Source of the DNA: Actinomadura violacea
Lineage (GTDB): Bacteria > Actinomycetota > Actinomycetes > Streptosporangiales > Streptosporangiaceae
Assembly: GCF_017573465.1 (NCBI RefSeq)
Contig: NZ_JAGEPF010000001.1
Span: 372,001-436,000 of the forward strand
DNA: 64,000 nt
Direction of reading: 5' to 3'
Positions within the stretch are counted from its first letter, which is position 1. Each line of letters opens with the position of its first letter. Shown here one piece after another: positions 19,290 through 28,344 of the stretch. The notes under the pieces are model-generated. The model did no database searches. It was not told the origin of the DNA and saw only the letters and a list, made by a program, of their open reading frames with translations. A program made the position numbers and the translations under genes.

Positions 19290-19718
19290 ATGGAACCCGT
19301 TACTCTGGCCGCCGCGGCGGTGGGCGCGCTCGTCCCCTACCTCGGTCAGATGGCCGAAGGTGGTCTGGCGCGTTTGGGGGAGGCCGCGTCCGATGGCGTG
19401 TCGCAGCGGATCGCCGAACTTTACAGAACGATCCGCGGTCGCATTGCAGGCGCTCGCTATGAAGAGACCATCCTGGAGGGCGCCGAGGCCCAACCGGAGA
19501 ACGAAGGGCGAAGGGCTGCGCTGCAGAACGTCCTCACTGAATTGATCGACGCCGATCCTGAATTCGCGACACGCCTTGAGCGGCTCGTCGAGGAGCTCAA
19601 GGCCGTCGAAGCGCGCCACCTTCAGGTCGCCGACTCTGGAGCGGTCGCCGGAAACGACCTTCACCAGACCGGCACCTATGTCGCCGGCCGCGACCTGCGC
19701 ATCGGTGACGTACCGTAG
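19290..19718 (+). CDS. Small helical effector with C-terminal amyloid-type motif (Bell-like)
   Basis: A 142-residue protein. The N-terminal ~105 residues are Ala/Leu/Glu-rich and helical, starting with an amphipathic hydrophobic helix (MEPVTLAAAAVGALVPYLG). The last 27 residues contain AVAGNDLHQTGTYVAGRDLR, matching the NLR N-terminal motif AxAGxDxHQxGxxVAGRDxxIG almost residue for residue. This layout matches NLR-associated amyloid signalling (BASS) pairs of filamentous bacteria, where a Bell-domain effector thought to attack membranes is templated by the NLR. It lies 29 bp after the NLR, with AAAGGA before its ATG, so it is surely co-expressed. The effector activity is inferred, not shown. 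Confidence 0.85.
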   Translation: MEPVTLAAAAVGALVPYLGQMAEGGLARLGEAASDGVSQRIAELYRTIRGRIAGARYEETILEGAEAQPENEGRRAALQNVLTELIDADPEFATRLERLVEELKAVEARHLQVADSGAVAGNDLHQTGTYVAGRDLRIGDVP

Positions 19719-19838
19719 CGATCCCGGTACCCGGCGCACGTGTGCTGCTCGGTCAGCCGATCAGCCCCCAGTAGTGATCTCTCCGACGGACCGGGCGGGG
19801 CGCTGCTCCTTGGCCAGGGGGTCGGTCGGCAAGGAGTG

Positions 19839-19864
19839 CGCGGCGACCCGGCCGGGTCGCCGCG
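19839..19864. terminator. Perfect 26-bp palindrome terminator
   Basis: CGCGGCGACCCGG followed directly by CCGGGTCGCCGCG forms a 13-bp perfect inverted repeat between the convergent effector and aldo/keto reductase genes. Confidence 0.65.
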
Positions 19865-19903
19865 CTGGGCTGTGGGTCGGTCCCATTTCCCCTGCCCTGA
19901 AGG

Positions 19904-20752
19904 TCAGTCGATGCGGCGGTTGCCGAGCTGGGCGACGATTGCGGGGTCGCGGTGGTCGAAGTACAGCGTGGCGCCGGTGTCCAGGGCCGCGATCTGGTTC
20001 ATCTGGTCGCCGCTGAGTTCGAAGTCGAAGACGGCGAGGTTGGCGGCCATGCGGTCGGGGCTGATGGACTTGGCGTTGACGGGGATCTGCCGCTGGACGA
20101 GCCAGCGCAGCACGATCTGGGCGACGGACTTGCCGTGTGCTTGGCCGATGGCGGTGAGGACCGGGTCGGTGAACAGGTTGTTCTTGCCTGCGGCGAACGG
20201 GCCCCACGACTCGATCACCACGCCGCGTTCGGCGTTGATCTGCTGGTCGACGACGCGTTGGAAGAAGGGGTGGACCTCGATCTGGTTCACCGCGGGGGCG
20301 ATCTCGTTGTGGTCGACCAGGTCGACGACGCGGTCGGGGTAGAAGTTGGAGATCCCGATCGCCTTGATCCGGCCCTGGCGGTGCAGGTCCTGCATCGCGC
20401 GCCATTGTGCGTAGGCGTCGCCGAACGGCTGGTGCATCAGGTACAGGTCGAGGTAGTCCAGGCCGAGCCTGGTCAGGGAGGTCTCGAAGGCCCGCTTGGT
20501 GTTGTCCTCGGCGGGGGCGTCCTGGACCCACAGCTTGGTGGTGATGAACAGTTCCTCGCGGGGGACGCCGCCGGCCTTGATCGCGCGGCCGACGGCCTCT
20601 TCGTTGCGGTAGGCCGAGGCGGTGTCGAACTTGCGGTACCCGGCGGCGAGCGCGTCGGTGACGGCCTGTTCGGTCTGCTCCGGCGGGATCTGGAAGACAC
20701 CGAAACCCAGGATCGGCATTTCGATGCCGTTGTTCAGCGTGATGGTCTGCAT
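19904..20752 (-). CDS. Aldo/keto reductase (2,5-diketo-gluconate reductase-like)
   Basis: A 282-residue AKR with the family opening [15 protein letters not shown] and the catalytic Asp and Tyr in [14 protein letters not shown]. The Lys is in FITTKLWV and the His in LYLMHQPFG. The C-terminal NADPH-binding stretch includes the [14 protein letters not shown] region. Start ATG 20752 has AAGGACAG upstream; a longer frame overlaps the neighbour. It is followed upstream by the alcohol dehydrogenase gene with a 41-bp gap, suggesting an operon for carbonyl or alcohol metabolism. Confidence 0.92.
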   Translation of the reverse strand: MQTITLNNGIEMPILGFGVFQIPPEQTEQAVTDALAAGYRKFDTASAYRNEEAVGRAIKAGGVPREELFITTKLWVQDAPAEDNTKRAFETSLTRLGLDYLDLYLMHQPFGDAYAQWRAMQDLHRQGRIKAIGISNFYPDRVVDLVDHNEIAPAVNQIEVHPFFQRVVDQQINAERGVVIESWGPFAAGKNNLFTDPVLTAIGQAHGKSVAQIVLRWLVQRQIPVNAKSISPDRMAANLAVFDFELSGDQMNQIAALDTGATLYFDHRDPAIVAQLGNRRID

Positions 20753-20793
20753 GGTCTGTCCTTCCATGGACGGGCGGGCCGTCAACTGCCGGG

Positions 20794-21828
20794 TCACGGG
20801 CGGATGAGGACCTTGAGGGCGCGCCGGTCGGCCATGGCGCGGTAGGCGTCGGGGACGCCGTCGAGGCTGACGGTGCGGTCGAAGACGCGGCCCGGGTCGA
20901 TGGTGCCGTTCAGGATGTCGGGCATGAGTTCTTCGATGTAGGCGCGGGCGGGGGAGGCGCCGCCGGTCAGCGTGATGTTCCGCATGATCATCTCGAAGCC
21001 CATCGGGCCGTCGGTGTACTGCGGGACGCCCAGGCGGCTGATGGTGCCGCCGTCGATGACGGCCCCGAAGGCGGTGTCGAGCGTCTGGCGGGTGCCGACG
21101 GCCTCGATGACACGGTCGGCACCGTCCCTGCCGGTCAGCTCCCGGACCCGCGCCACGCCCTCCTCACCGCGTTCGGCGACGACGTCGGTGGCGCCGAAGT
21201 CGCGGCCCAGGTCGGTGCGGTCGGTGTGGCGGCCCATGAGGATGATCTGCTCGGCGCCCAGCCGCTTGGCCGCGATCACCGCCGACAGGCCGACCGCACC
21301 GTCTCCGACGACCAGGACGCGGTCACCGGGCCCGACACCGGCGGTGACGGCGCCGTGGTGGCCGGTGCCCAGCACGTCCGACAGGGTCAGCAGGGACGGC
21401 AGCAGCGGAGAGTCCACGCCCACGGGGAGCTTGACCAGCGTCCCGTCGGCGTAGGGGACGCGGACGGCCTCGCCCTGCCCGGCGTCGACGCCGTTCAGGC
21501 CGTAGCGGCCGCCGTGGCGGCAGGAGGACTGCAATCCCCGGCGGCAAAAGTCGCAGGTGTTGTCGCAGTAGGTGAACGGGGTGACGACCAGATCACCCGC
21601 CTTCAGCCCGGTCACGTCCGAGCCGGTCTCGGCGATGACGCCGAGGAACTCATGCCCCATCGGACGGCCGGTGTCGGTGGCGGGCATGGAGCCGTAGGGC
21701 CACAGGTCACTCCCGCACACGCACGACAGCACCACCCGCACGATCGCGTCGGCGGGCTGCTGGATCTCAGGGTCGGGCCGGTCCTCGACCCGGACGTCTC
21801 CCGCGCCGTACATCACGGCTGCGCGCAT
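20794..21828 (-). CDS. Zinc-dependent alcohol dehydrogenase (MDR family)
   Basis: The 344-residue enzyme has the catalytic-zinc ligands in CVCGSD and GHEFLG, and the structural-zinc motif with four Cys ([16 protein letters not shown]). The Rossmann motif is [14 protein letters not shown], with cofactor specificity loop [13 protein letters not shown] 21828 is preferred because GAGGAG lies about 6 bases before it; the preceding codon is GTG. It is the first gene of the pair with the aldo/keto reductase. The substrate is unknown. Confidence 0.92.
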   Translation of the reverse strand: MRAAVMYGAGDVRVEDRPDPEIQQPADAIVRVVLSCVCGSDLWPYGSMPATDTGRPMGHEFLGVIAETGSDVTGLKAGDLVVTPFTYCDNTCDFCRRGLQSSCRHGGRYGLNGVDAGQGEAVRVPYADGTLVKLPVGVDSPLLPSLLTLSDVLGTGHHGAVTAGVGPGDRVLVVGDGAVGLSAVIAAKRLGAEQIILMGRHTDRTDLGRDFGATDVVAERGEEGVARVRELTGRDGADRVIEAVGTRQTLDTAFGAVIDGGTISRLGVPQYTDGPMGFEMIMRNITLTGGASPARAYIEELMPDILNGTIDPGRVFDRTVSLDGVPDAYRAMADRRALKVLIRP

Positions 21829-21890
21829 CACATGCTCCTCATGCTCGGGGTGGCGTTGTCTCGCAGGGCCGCGGTCTCGCAGCGGCGCGC

Positions 21891-22392
21891 TCAGCGCTCC
21901 ATCATTCGCATGCCGGCTTCGGTGTGGGTGTCGCCGGCGGCAGGCCGCTGAGCCTGGCGAGCTGCTCGGCGGTCAGCTCCACACCGTCGGCGGCGGTGTT
22001 CTCCTCCACCCGGTGCACGCGCTTGGTGCCGGGGATCGGCGCGATGTCGTCGCCCTGGGCCAGCAGCCAGGCCAGCGCGACCTGGGCGGGGGTGGCGCCC
22101 GCTTCGGCGGCGACGGCTTGCGCCTCGTCGGCGATGCGCAGGTTCCGCTGGAAGTTCTCGCCGGTGAAGCGCGGGTTACCGTGCCGGAAGTCGCCCTCGG
22201 CGAACTCGTCGGTGGAGCGGATCTTCCCGGTCAGGAACTGTCGATGAACGTGACGCCCAGCTCCAGCGCCCGATGCAGGGTCCGGATCGACTCGGCCTCG
22301 TCGCTACCCGCACCCGTATAGCCGTGCGACATCCCCATCGCCCCCAGCTCGATTGGAGAAACCTCCAGGTCACGCAACTTGATGTACTTCAT
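21891..22392 (-). pseudogene. Internally deleted aldo/keto reductase (AKR13-like)
   Basis: The frame starts at ATG 22392 ([20 protein letters not shown]) and reads the AKR N-terminus to LELGVTFID. It jumps directly to the C-terminal third, GKIRSTDEFAEGDF and PGTKRVHRVEENTAADGV. The middle of the barrel, with the catalytic Tyr, Lys and His, is missing. A further frameshift near 21930 separates the last ~15 codons, which end MRMMER. It is not functional. It sits next to two intact oxidoreductase genes, so it may be a former operon member. Confidence 0.8.
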
Positions 22393-22626
22393 GCCACTGC
22401 CTCCTCAGCACGGCTGCCGGTATGGGGGTCATCGCCGGTATGACGTTCAGCAATCAACCCGGCCAGTGATCGACGGGGCGTCCCGGCGTCGCGGTGCCGG
22501 CGGTGATCCCCTGTGATTCCAGCCTCGCGCGGCCGCGGCCGCGGTGACAGGGCGGGTCGTTCGGGGGTAGTGGCAGGGCCCCCCGCATGCCCGTTACGCA
22601 GGTCAGCGCGGTGTAACACTGAAGGC

Positions 22627-23542
22627 ATGGCACAAGAGCGCATCGGCGACAGCACCGGACCGGAGCTGGGCCGGTTCCTGCGCGCGCGCCGCACCCAGAC
22701 CAGCCCCGACCAAGTCGGCCTCAGCCCCGGCGCCGGCCTGCGCCGCACCCCGGGACTGCGCCGCGAAGAACTCGCCACGCTGGCCGGAATCAGCATCGAC
22801 TACTACGTGCGGCTGGAACGCGGCAAGGAGACCCGGCCCAGCCCGTCGGTCCTGGACGCCCTCGCCCGCGCGCTGCGCATGGACGACCGCGAGCACCAGC
22901 ACCTACGCGAACTCGCCGCCCGCGCCGCCCGCTACGCCCCCGAACCCCCGCCACCGCCCAGCCGCACCGTCCGCCCCCACCTCGAACTCCTGCTGGAAAC
23001 CCTGCGCCCCAACCCGGCCTACATCGTCAGCCGCAGCATGGACTTCCTCGCCAGCAACCCCGGCGGACTCGCCCTGTACGCCGGCATGGACGACTGGCCC
23101 GCCAAACACCGCAACCTCGCCCGCTACCTCTTCCTGCACCCCGCCGCCCGCGACCTGTTCCCCGACTGGGACGCCCAGGTCCGCGGCTGCGTCGCACGCC
23201 TGCGAGCCCAAGCAGGCACCGCACCCGACGCCCCCGACCTCACCGGCCTCGTCGGCGAACTCCTCCTCAAGAGCCCCGACTTCGCCGGACTCTGGGACCG
23301 CTACGAGGTCACCGGCCGCAAACCCGCCCGCAAGACCTTCCACCACCCCCCAGGTCGGCACCATCACCCTCACCCCCCAATCCCTGGACGTGGAGGGCAC
23401 TCCTGGGCAGCGCCTCGGCGTCTACGTCGCCGAACCCGGCACCCCCGACCACGACGCGCTGCTCCTGCTCGACATGGCCGCCCCCCGACCCGCCAGGACG
23501 TCCAGGGATCCGAGGCGAGACGCCCCCCGAACCCGGCCGTGA
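22627..23542 (+). pseudogene. HTH (XRE/MmyB-like) regulator with a one-base frameshift
   Basis: The N-terminus has an XRE-type HTH (RREELATLAGISIDYYVRLE), followed by the MmyB-like ligand domain (PHLELLLETLRPNPAYIVSR; FLHPAARDLFPDW). The frame breaks at a run of six C (23346-23351). With five C it would continue QVGTITLTPQSLDVEGTPGQ and end PGTPDHDALLLLDMA..., the usual family C-terminus, giving 304 residues and stopping at 23542. As written it reads into an artificial Arg-rich tail to 23595. It may be a sequencing error or a real mutation. It is divergent from the aldo/keto reductase relic. Confidence 0.8.
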
Positions 23543-23591
23543 TCCCCTGGACAGGCCGCACGCCCCGGGCTGTGCGCGGGAGACCGGGCGA

Positions 23592-23789
23592 TTGACCGTG
23601 CAGTTGCGCGACGAGGCGAAGGTCAGCGTGACCCTGCTGGAGGGCGCGTCGGGCGGCGGTCACCCGCCGGCCGACTTCCACCGCGAGCTGATCCGGATGA
23701 TCGCCGAGGTGGCCGACTCCGGCAGCGCGCAGTTGATCAGCGCGCGGCATGTGGACGGCGGGTGGCGCTGGGTCAGCGAGCCTCTGTAG
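23592..23789 (+). CDS. Small hypothetical protein
   Basis: A 65-residue frame from TTG 23592 (or GTG 23598) encodes a plausible small soluble protein. It has balanced composition, an amphipathic helix FHRELIRMIAEVADSG and the ending GGWRWVSEPL. I do not recognise it. It lies 49 bp after the restored stop of the HTH gene, in the same direction, and could be its downstream partner. Support is composition and position only. Confidence 0.45.
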   Translation: MTVQLRDEAKVSVTLLEGASGGGHPPADFHRELIRMIAEVADSGSAQLISARHVDGGWRWVSEPL

Positions 23790-23822
23790 GCGTGTCCGGT
23801 CCCGTGCGCGGGGGGTCGGCGG

Positions 23823-25541
23823 TCAGCCGGGAACGCGGACGGCGAGGATGGCGACGTCGTCCTCGCCGTTGGGCTCCATCTGTTCGAGGAGCCGGTCGCA
23901 CAGGTCGGGGAGGGGGAGCCGGGCGAGGTGGGAGCTGCGGCGGCGTAGGCCGGTGAGGCTGTCGGTGAGGTCGGTGCCGCGGGTCTCGATGAGGCCGTCG
24001 GTGTAGAGGAGCAGCGTCGACAGTGGCGGTAGATCGCGGGTGCCGTCGGGGCGGCGGCCGGTGAGGTCGGGGTTGCCGAGCAGCATTCCGTGCTCGTCGA
24101 GGAAGGTCGTGCCGCCGTCCTGGGTGATCAGCAGCGGCGGCGGGTGGCCGGCGTTGCACCAGTGCAGACGCCAGTGGCCGCCGGGGGTCTTCTGGACGCG
24201 GGCGAACACGGCGGTGGCGAGTTCGGCGTCGCTGACGGCGTCCATCACCGCGTCCAGGCGTTCCAGGACGGAGCTCGGGGACACGCCCGGGCCCCAGGCC
24301 AGGGCCCGCAGCATGTTGCGGACCTGCGCCATGCGGGCCGCCGCGTGCAGGTCGTGGCCGACGATGTCGCCGATGACCAGCCCGGTGGCGCCGCCGGTGA
24401 GGGGGAAGGCGTCGTACCAGTCGCCGCCGACCCAGCCGACGCGTGCGGCGGGCACGTACCGGGCCTGGAGCTGCAGGTCGTCCGGTTGGGGGAGGGGGGT
24501 GAGCAGGCTGCGCTGCATGGCCTCGGCGGTGTTGCGCTGCGCGGCGAAGAGCCGGGCGTTGGCCAGGACGAGTCCGGTGCGGCGCGCGATGTCCTCCACG
24601 ACGAGCCGGTCGTCGGGGCCGTAGCCGTGTCCGGGACGGGAGTAGCCGAGCGTCAGCGCGCCATAGGTCTCACCGCGGGCCGCCAGCGGAGTGATGATCG
24701 CCGTGTGCGCGTCCATGATCTGGAAGAGTTCGTGCTGGGCGGCCGTCAGCGGCTCATCGGGATACGCGCGGGCGGCGTCGGCGCTGACGACCAGGGTCGT
24801 CCCGCCTCGGAGCACGCGTGCGAGCGGGCCGCGAGCGGTTCGGGGGAGGGGTGGGAGCGGCCCCTCCAGGCGGGCGATGTCGGCGGGGGACAGTTCGCGG
24901 TGGGTCGCGGCCGCCCGTTCGATGCGTCCGTCGGGGATGAGCAGGTCGACCTCCGCCCAGTCGCCGAGCGCGGGCACCACCAGCCGGACCAGCCGCCGCA
25001 GCACCTCGTCCTCGTCCAGGGTGGACGACAGGACCGTGGTGATCTCGGCGACCAGTTCCAGCCGGGAGTTCGCGCGCCGCACCTGCGCCGTCCGGTCGTG
25101 CCGTTCCCGCTCGATCCGGTACCGTCCGGCCGCGTCCTGCAGCACGATGACCGCTCCGGCCACCGCCCCGGTTCCGGGCTCCTCCACGGCCGCGGCCGGA
25201 TCACCGGCGTAGATCGGCGCGGACGACCAGGAGAGCATCACCTGCCGCCCGTCGCGGTGGGCGAACGCATCGCCGTCGGCGTGGTCGGGGAGGCCGCTGC
25301 GCAGCGTCCGCAGCAGGCGGCAGTTCCGCCCCGCGGGGAGGTCGTCTTCGGCGGCGCGGTGCAGGAGGTCGTCCAACGGCCTTCCCAGCGCCTCGTCGCG
25401 GGTGTATCCCAGCAGCTGCCGGGCCCGCGGGTTCCAGGCCGTGATCCGGCCGGCCGCGTTGACGGCCACGACCCCCGAGTTCATCGCCTCGACCAGGCCC
25501 CCAGGGTCCGCACCGGCCGCGCCGTCCGGCTGCCCGCTCAT
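23823..25541 (-). CDS. PAS-GAF-SpoIIE protein phosphatase
   Basis: The 572-residue protein has an N-terminal PAS domain (MNSGVVAVNAAGRITAWNPR, about 19-130), a GAF domain (about 165-330) and a C-terminal PP2C/SpoIIE phosphatase (about 350-570). Metal-binding motifs are GGDWYDAF and IGDIVGHDLHAA, with CNAGHPPPLL, LLYTDGLIE and GEDDVAIL. Such enzymes dephosphorylate STAS anti-anti-sigma factors in partner-switching. No HATPase kinase domain is fused. A STAS gene lies upstream on the same strand. It probably reads a redox or ligand signal through PAS/GAF. Confidence 0.93.
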   Translation of the reverse strand: MSGQPDGAAGADPGGLVEAMNSGVVAVNAAGRITAWNPRARQLLGYTRDEALGRPLDDLLHRAAEDDLPAGRNCRLLRTLRSGLPDHADGDAFAHRDGRQVMLSWSSAPIYAGDPAAAVEEPGTGAVAGAVIVLQDAAGRYRIERERHDRTAQVRRANSRLELVAEITTVLSSTLDEDEVLRRLVRLVVPALGDWAEVDLLIPDGRIERAAATHRELSPADIARLEGPLPPLPRTARGPLARVLRGGTTLVVSADAARAYPDEPLTAAQHELFQIMDAHTAIITPLAARGETYGALTLGYSRPGHGYGPDDRLVVEDIARRTGLVLANARLFAAQRNTAEAMQRSLLTPLPQPDDLQLQARYVPAARVGWVGGDWYDAFPLTGGATGLVIGDIVGHDLHAAARMAQVRNMLRALAWGPGVSPSSVLERLDAVMDAVSDAELATAVFARVQKTPGGHWRLHWCNAGHPPPLLITQDGGTTFLDEHGMLLGNPDLTGRRPDGTRDLPPLSTLLLYTDGLIETRGTDLTDSLTGLRRRSSHLARLPLPDLCDRLLEQMEPNGEDDVAILAVRVPG

Positions 25542-25732
25542 CTGCTCCCCCCGGGTCGGATATCAGGAGCCTGCCCCCGCGGCGATTCCGAACACCTCCA
25601 CCAGGGAGGAGGGAACGCTCCGCCGCCGGATCGCTCCCCGACGGCGTTGACCCGGCACCGGCGGTCTCCCCTCCAGCGGGCTCAGGAGACGTGCGGTCCG
25701 GCCGCCGTGCCGGGTGCCGGGAGTTCATGGGG

Positions 25733-26128
25733 TCATGCCGCGGGCGCGGCCTGGGCGCGCGGAGCGGTCTGGACGACGAACACCCGGTCCAGGCCCGTGT
25801 GGTGGAGGAGTTCGGTGAGCTGCCGGCCGGCGGCGCTCAGGCGGACGGTGATCCCGAGTGCCGCGGCGCGGTGCTGGACGCCGACCAGGACGGCGAGCCC
25901 GGACTCGTCGCAGGACGACACCTCGCCCATGTCGAGGATCAGCAGCCGGCCGCTGGACCGCAGCACACCCAGCAGGTGCTCGCGCAGTGCCGGCGCCGCG
26001 GCGGTGTCCAGGGCGCCGCGCAGGGCGACGATGGTGTGGCCGGGGCGGCGGTGGGCGGGCATCCGCACCTCGGCGGGAGCCGCGGCCGGGTCGCCGGCGG
26101 CGGGTGCGGCGGTCATGAACGTGGTCAT
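25733..26128 (-). CDS. STAS-domain anti-anti-sigma-like protein (Glu at phospho-site)
   Basis: The 131-residue protein has one STAS domain (about residues 25-120) with the signature strand LLILDMGEVSSCDESGLAVL. In SpoIIAA-type proteins the motif is D-S-S-G, with the first Ser phosphorylated. Here it is Asp74-Glu75-Ser76-Gly77, so the phospho-site is an acidic residue, possibly a fixed phospho-mimic. It lies between the SpoIIE phosphatase and the DUF5994 gene on the same strand. Confidence 0.85.
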   Translation of the reverse strand: MTTFMTAAPAAGDPAAAPAEVRMPAHRRPGHTIVALRGALDTAAAPALREHLLGVLRSSGRLLILDMGEVSSCDESGLAVLVGVQHRAAALGITVRLSAAGRQLTELLHHTGLDRVFVVQTAPRAQAAPAA

Positions 26129-26200
26129 CGGTGATCTCCGTTCACCGGGCGCCCTGCGGCGACCCGGGAAGCAGTGATGAGCGGCACGGAGTCGTGCGGC

Positions 26201-26680
26201 TCAGGGGCGGGCGGTGGAGACGTCGCAGGAGGCCAGGATCTCCCCCGGCAGAACATCGCCGCCCAGGGCCGCCGCCCTGGCCAGGGCCTCCTCCGCGGAG
26301 GGCCTGGACGTTTCGGGCGGTATGACCAGCAGCAGGATCGGCTCCGCGCGCCCGCAGGCGACCGCGACCATGTGCTCGAGGTGGGGCAGCCAGGCCACCC
26401 GGATGGCCTGCCCGAGTGCGGTGATGCGCAGCGGGACGTGCTTCCAGTCGTCGAAGTCGATGGTCAGGCGGGTGGCCATGCCGAGCCGGTCGGTCAGGGC
26501 GATCACCAGTGCGGTGAGTTCGGCCGCCGCGTCGTGCGACCGGGGCCACCAGCCGCCGTCCATGATCCCGCGCCCGGTGTCGCCCGGCACCAGCCGAAGC
26601 CGGGACATCTCCGGCGGCGAAAGCAGGGGCGGCGCGGCCGCGCCGGCAACGTGTACGAGTTGAGTGCTGTGGCGGGCCAT
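26201..26680 (-). CDS. DUF5994 family protein
   Basis: A 159-residue soluble protein with the family landmarks RLRLVPGDTGRGIMDGGWWP near residue 28 and TRLTIDFDDWKHVP near residue 90. DUF5994 has no established function, but it is common in Streptomyces-like genomes and is often found near stress-regulation genes, as here. It is probably first in a run with the STAS and SpoIIE genes (73-bp gap). No catalytic residues can be assigned. Confidence 0.8.
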   Translation of the reverse strand: MARHSTQLVHVAGAAAPPLLSPPEMSRLRLVPGDTGRGIMDGGWWPRSHDAAAELTALVIALTDRLGMATRLTIDFDDWKHVPLRITALGQAIRVAWLPHLEHMVAVACGRAEPILLLVIPPETSRPSAEEALARAAALGGDVLPGEILASCDVSTARP

Positions 26681-27219
26681 TTCGAGGGCCCCAATTCTCG
26701 GTCCGGCAGGGACCGGGTCGTGATCACCGAGAACGGCGCCGACATGGCGGCCTACGCACGAAGTGCCCTCGGTGTCACCAGCCTACGCCACGGGGCCCTG
26801 CCCCGGGCGGGTCATCCGTCGGTCGGCATCCAATGGCCCGCCCGCGTTCATCGGAGTCTCGCCCATCGCCCGCCGGTGCGGCCCTGCGGGACACCGATGA
26901 ACACCGCGGCGCGCCGAGCGGTCGACCGGGACCCCACCATGCTCAGGCGACTTTGCAGGCCGTTGCCCTTGAGCAGGCGCCGTACCGCGTACCGTGGACG
27001 ATGCAGGCTATCCGGGTGCCGATGATCGATCGGTGTTTCCGCGACGCGCGGTCGGACCTCGAGGAGCCGAGGATCGATCGGGGCGCGATGCCGGGCGGTG
27101 CCGTGGCCGCGTCGACGGGGCATCCGAAGGCAGCGCGGGCCACGTTCGCCCGTCGACGCTCTGCCGACTCCGTTCGCCCGCGATCCGCGTCGTGATCGTC
27201 GTGATCGGAGTGAAGCATC
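26681..27219. other. 539-bp divergent intergenic region
   Basis: The region lies between the DUF5994 gene and the plus-strand STAS gene and must hold both promoters. No coding frame with a good start and normal codon use is seen; frames such as 26833-27195 look non-coding. I find no clear hairpin or tRNA. Confidence 0.5.
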
Positions 27220-27630
27220 ATGAACACGTCGTACACGTCCGAAGGCCATACCGGCACCCATCCGCAGGTGGTGGTGTCGGTGGTGCGCCGCCCGATGTTC
27301 ACGGTCGCAGCCCTGCAAGGCGATCTCGACATGCTGACCGCCCCGGCGCTGCGCGACAGGTTGCTGGACCTGCTGTACCCAGGGCAGGGGATCCTGGTGC
27401 TGGACCTGTCACATCTGTGGTTCTGCGATGCGGCCGGGATATCCGTTCTGATCGGCGCCTGGCACCGTGCTCTGGCTCTGGGCGTCTCGATGCGTCTCGC
27501 CGCTCCCCGCTCCTACGTCGCGAAGATCCTTGGCGACGCCGCCCTGGGGCACGGCCTCGCGACCTACCCGACGGTGGCCCGAGCGCTCAGGCGGCCGGTT
27601 CCTCCGGCCCTCGAACCGGCCGCGGTCTGA
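27220..27630 (+). CDS. STAS-domain protein (Ala at phospho-site)
   Basis: A 136-residue single STAS domain with LVLDLSHLWFCDAAGISVLI. The normally phosphorylated Ser is Ala71, next to Ala72, so it cannot be switched by phosphorylation at that position. The ATG at 27220 has GGAG about 9 bases upstream. It stands alone on the plus strand in a cluster of minus-strand stress genes. The second STAS gene nearby carries Glu at the same place. Confidence 0.88.
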   Translation: MNTSYTSEGHTGTHPQVVVSVVRRPMFTVAALQGDLDMLTAPALRDRLLDLLYPGQGILVLDLSHLWFCDAAGISVLIGAWHRALALGVSMRLAAPRSYVAKILGDAALGHGLATYPTVARALRRPVPPALEPAAV

Positions 27631-27762
27631 CCCGCCCACGGGGGCGTCCGATGGCACGCGGGCGGCGGCCGTCGTGGTGGCGGTCGCCGTCGACTTCGAC
27701 CCGCCCGCGGACGCCGCGGTTGACGTCCGGGCTGGTCGCTTGGGGTGGTCGCGTGGGGGCGG

Positions 27763-27930
27763 TCAGCGGAGCGGCCGTTTGCGCCTGGTCGAGCGCACGG
27801 CGAGGAACGCCAGATCGGCGACGAGGACGATGACGCCGATGATCAGCAGGTAGAACAGGCCGTGGACGAGGATGCCGAGGATGCCCAGCACCAGCGCGGC
27901 GATGACCACGGCGAGGACGAAGACCATCAT
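27763..27930 (-). CDS. Small membrane protein, 55 residues
   Basis: Starts ATG-ATG with AAGGAG 9 bases upstream and ends TGA at 27763. The sequence has two close hydrophobic helices (VFVLAVVIAALVLGILGILV, then a second after LFYLLII) and a basic tail RSTRRKRPLR, so the C-terminus is probably cytoplasmic. It resembles the small hydrophobic proteins common in actinobacterial stress clusters. It lies downstream of the PRC-barrel gene with a 32-bp gap. Confidence 0.75.
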   Translation of the reverse strand: MMVFVLAVVIAALVLGILGILVHGLFYLLIIGVIVLVADLAFLAVRSTRRKRPLR

Positions 27931-27962
27931 GTGCCTTCACTCCTTGATTCGGGGCCGGGTGT

Positions 27963-28319
27963 TCAGCGGCGGGCGAGCCGGCGTTCGCCGCCGGCGCCGG
28001 GCTGGTAGGGCAGTCCGTAGTGCCGGAAGACGGCTTCCTCGTCCTCGGCGGGCAGGACGTCGTCGGTGCCGATCGCGGGACTGTGCTTGACCCGCGACCT
28101 GTCGTGGGCGACTCGCACGTAGCCGGGGCCGGCGGTCGCGCCTTCCAGGGGGACGAAGGCCAGGCGGTGGCGGGTGGGCAGGCCGATCCGCACGGTGGCC
28201 ATGGCGGGTTCGTCGGTGCTGGTGTCGACGTAGACCGACTCCAGCGTGCCGATCTTGTGGCCGCCGGAGTCGAGGACCGCGCGGGTGCGCCATTCCCTGA
28301 TGTCGGCCATCTGGATCAT
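27963..28319 (-). CDS. PRC-barrel domain protein
   Basis: The 118-residue protein has the PRC-barrel beginning ADIREWRTRAVLDSGGHKIG, then GTLESVYVDTSTDEPAMATV, the usual beta-barrel pattern (about residues 5-75). A C-terminal segment ending HYGLPYQPG follows. AAGGAGT precedes ATG 28319; longer frames have Pro-rich N-termini that look non-coding. It forms a minus-strand run with the HTH protein upstream and a small membrane protein downstream. In actinobacteria such proteins often accompany stress and membrane genes. Confidence 0.85.
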   Translation of the reverse strand: MIQMADIREWRTRAVLDSGGHKIGTLESVYVDTSTDEPAMATVRIGLPTRHRLAFVPLEGATAGPGYVRVAHDRSRVKHSPAIGTDDVLPAEDEEAVFRHYGLPYQPGAGGERRLARR

Positions 28320-28344
28320 GGGGACTCCTTCATTTCCGGTGGAA

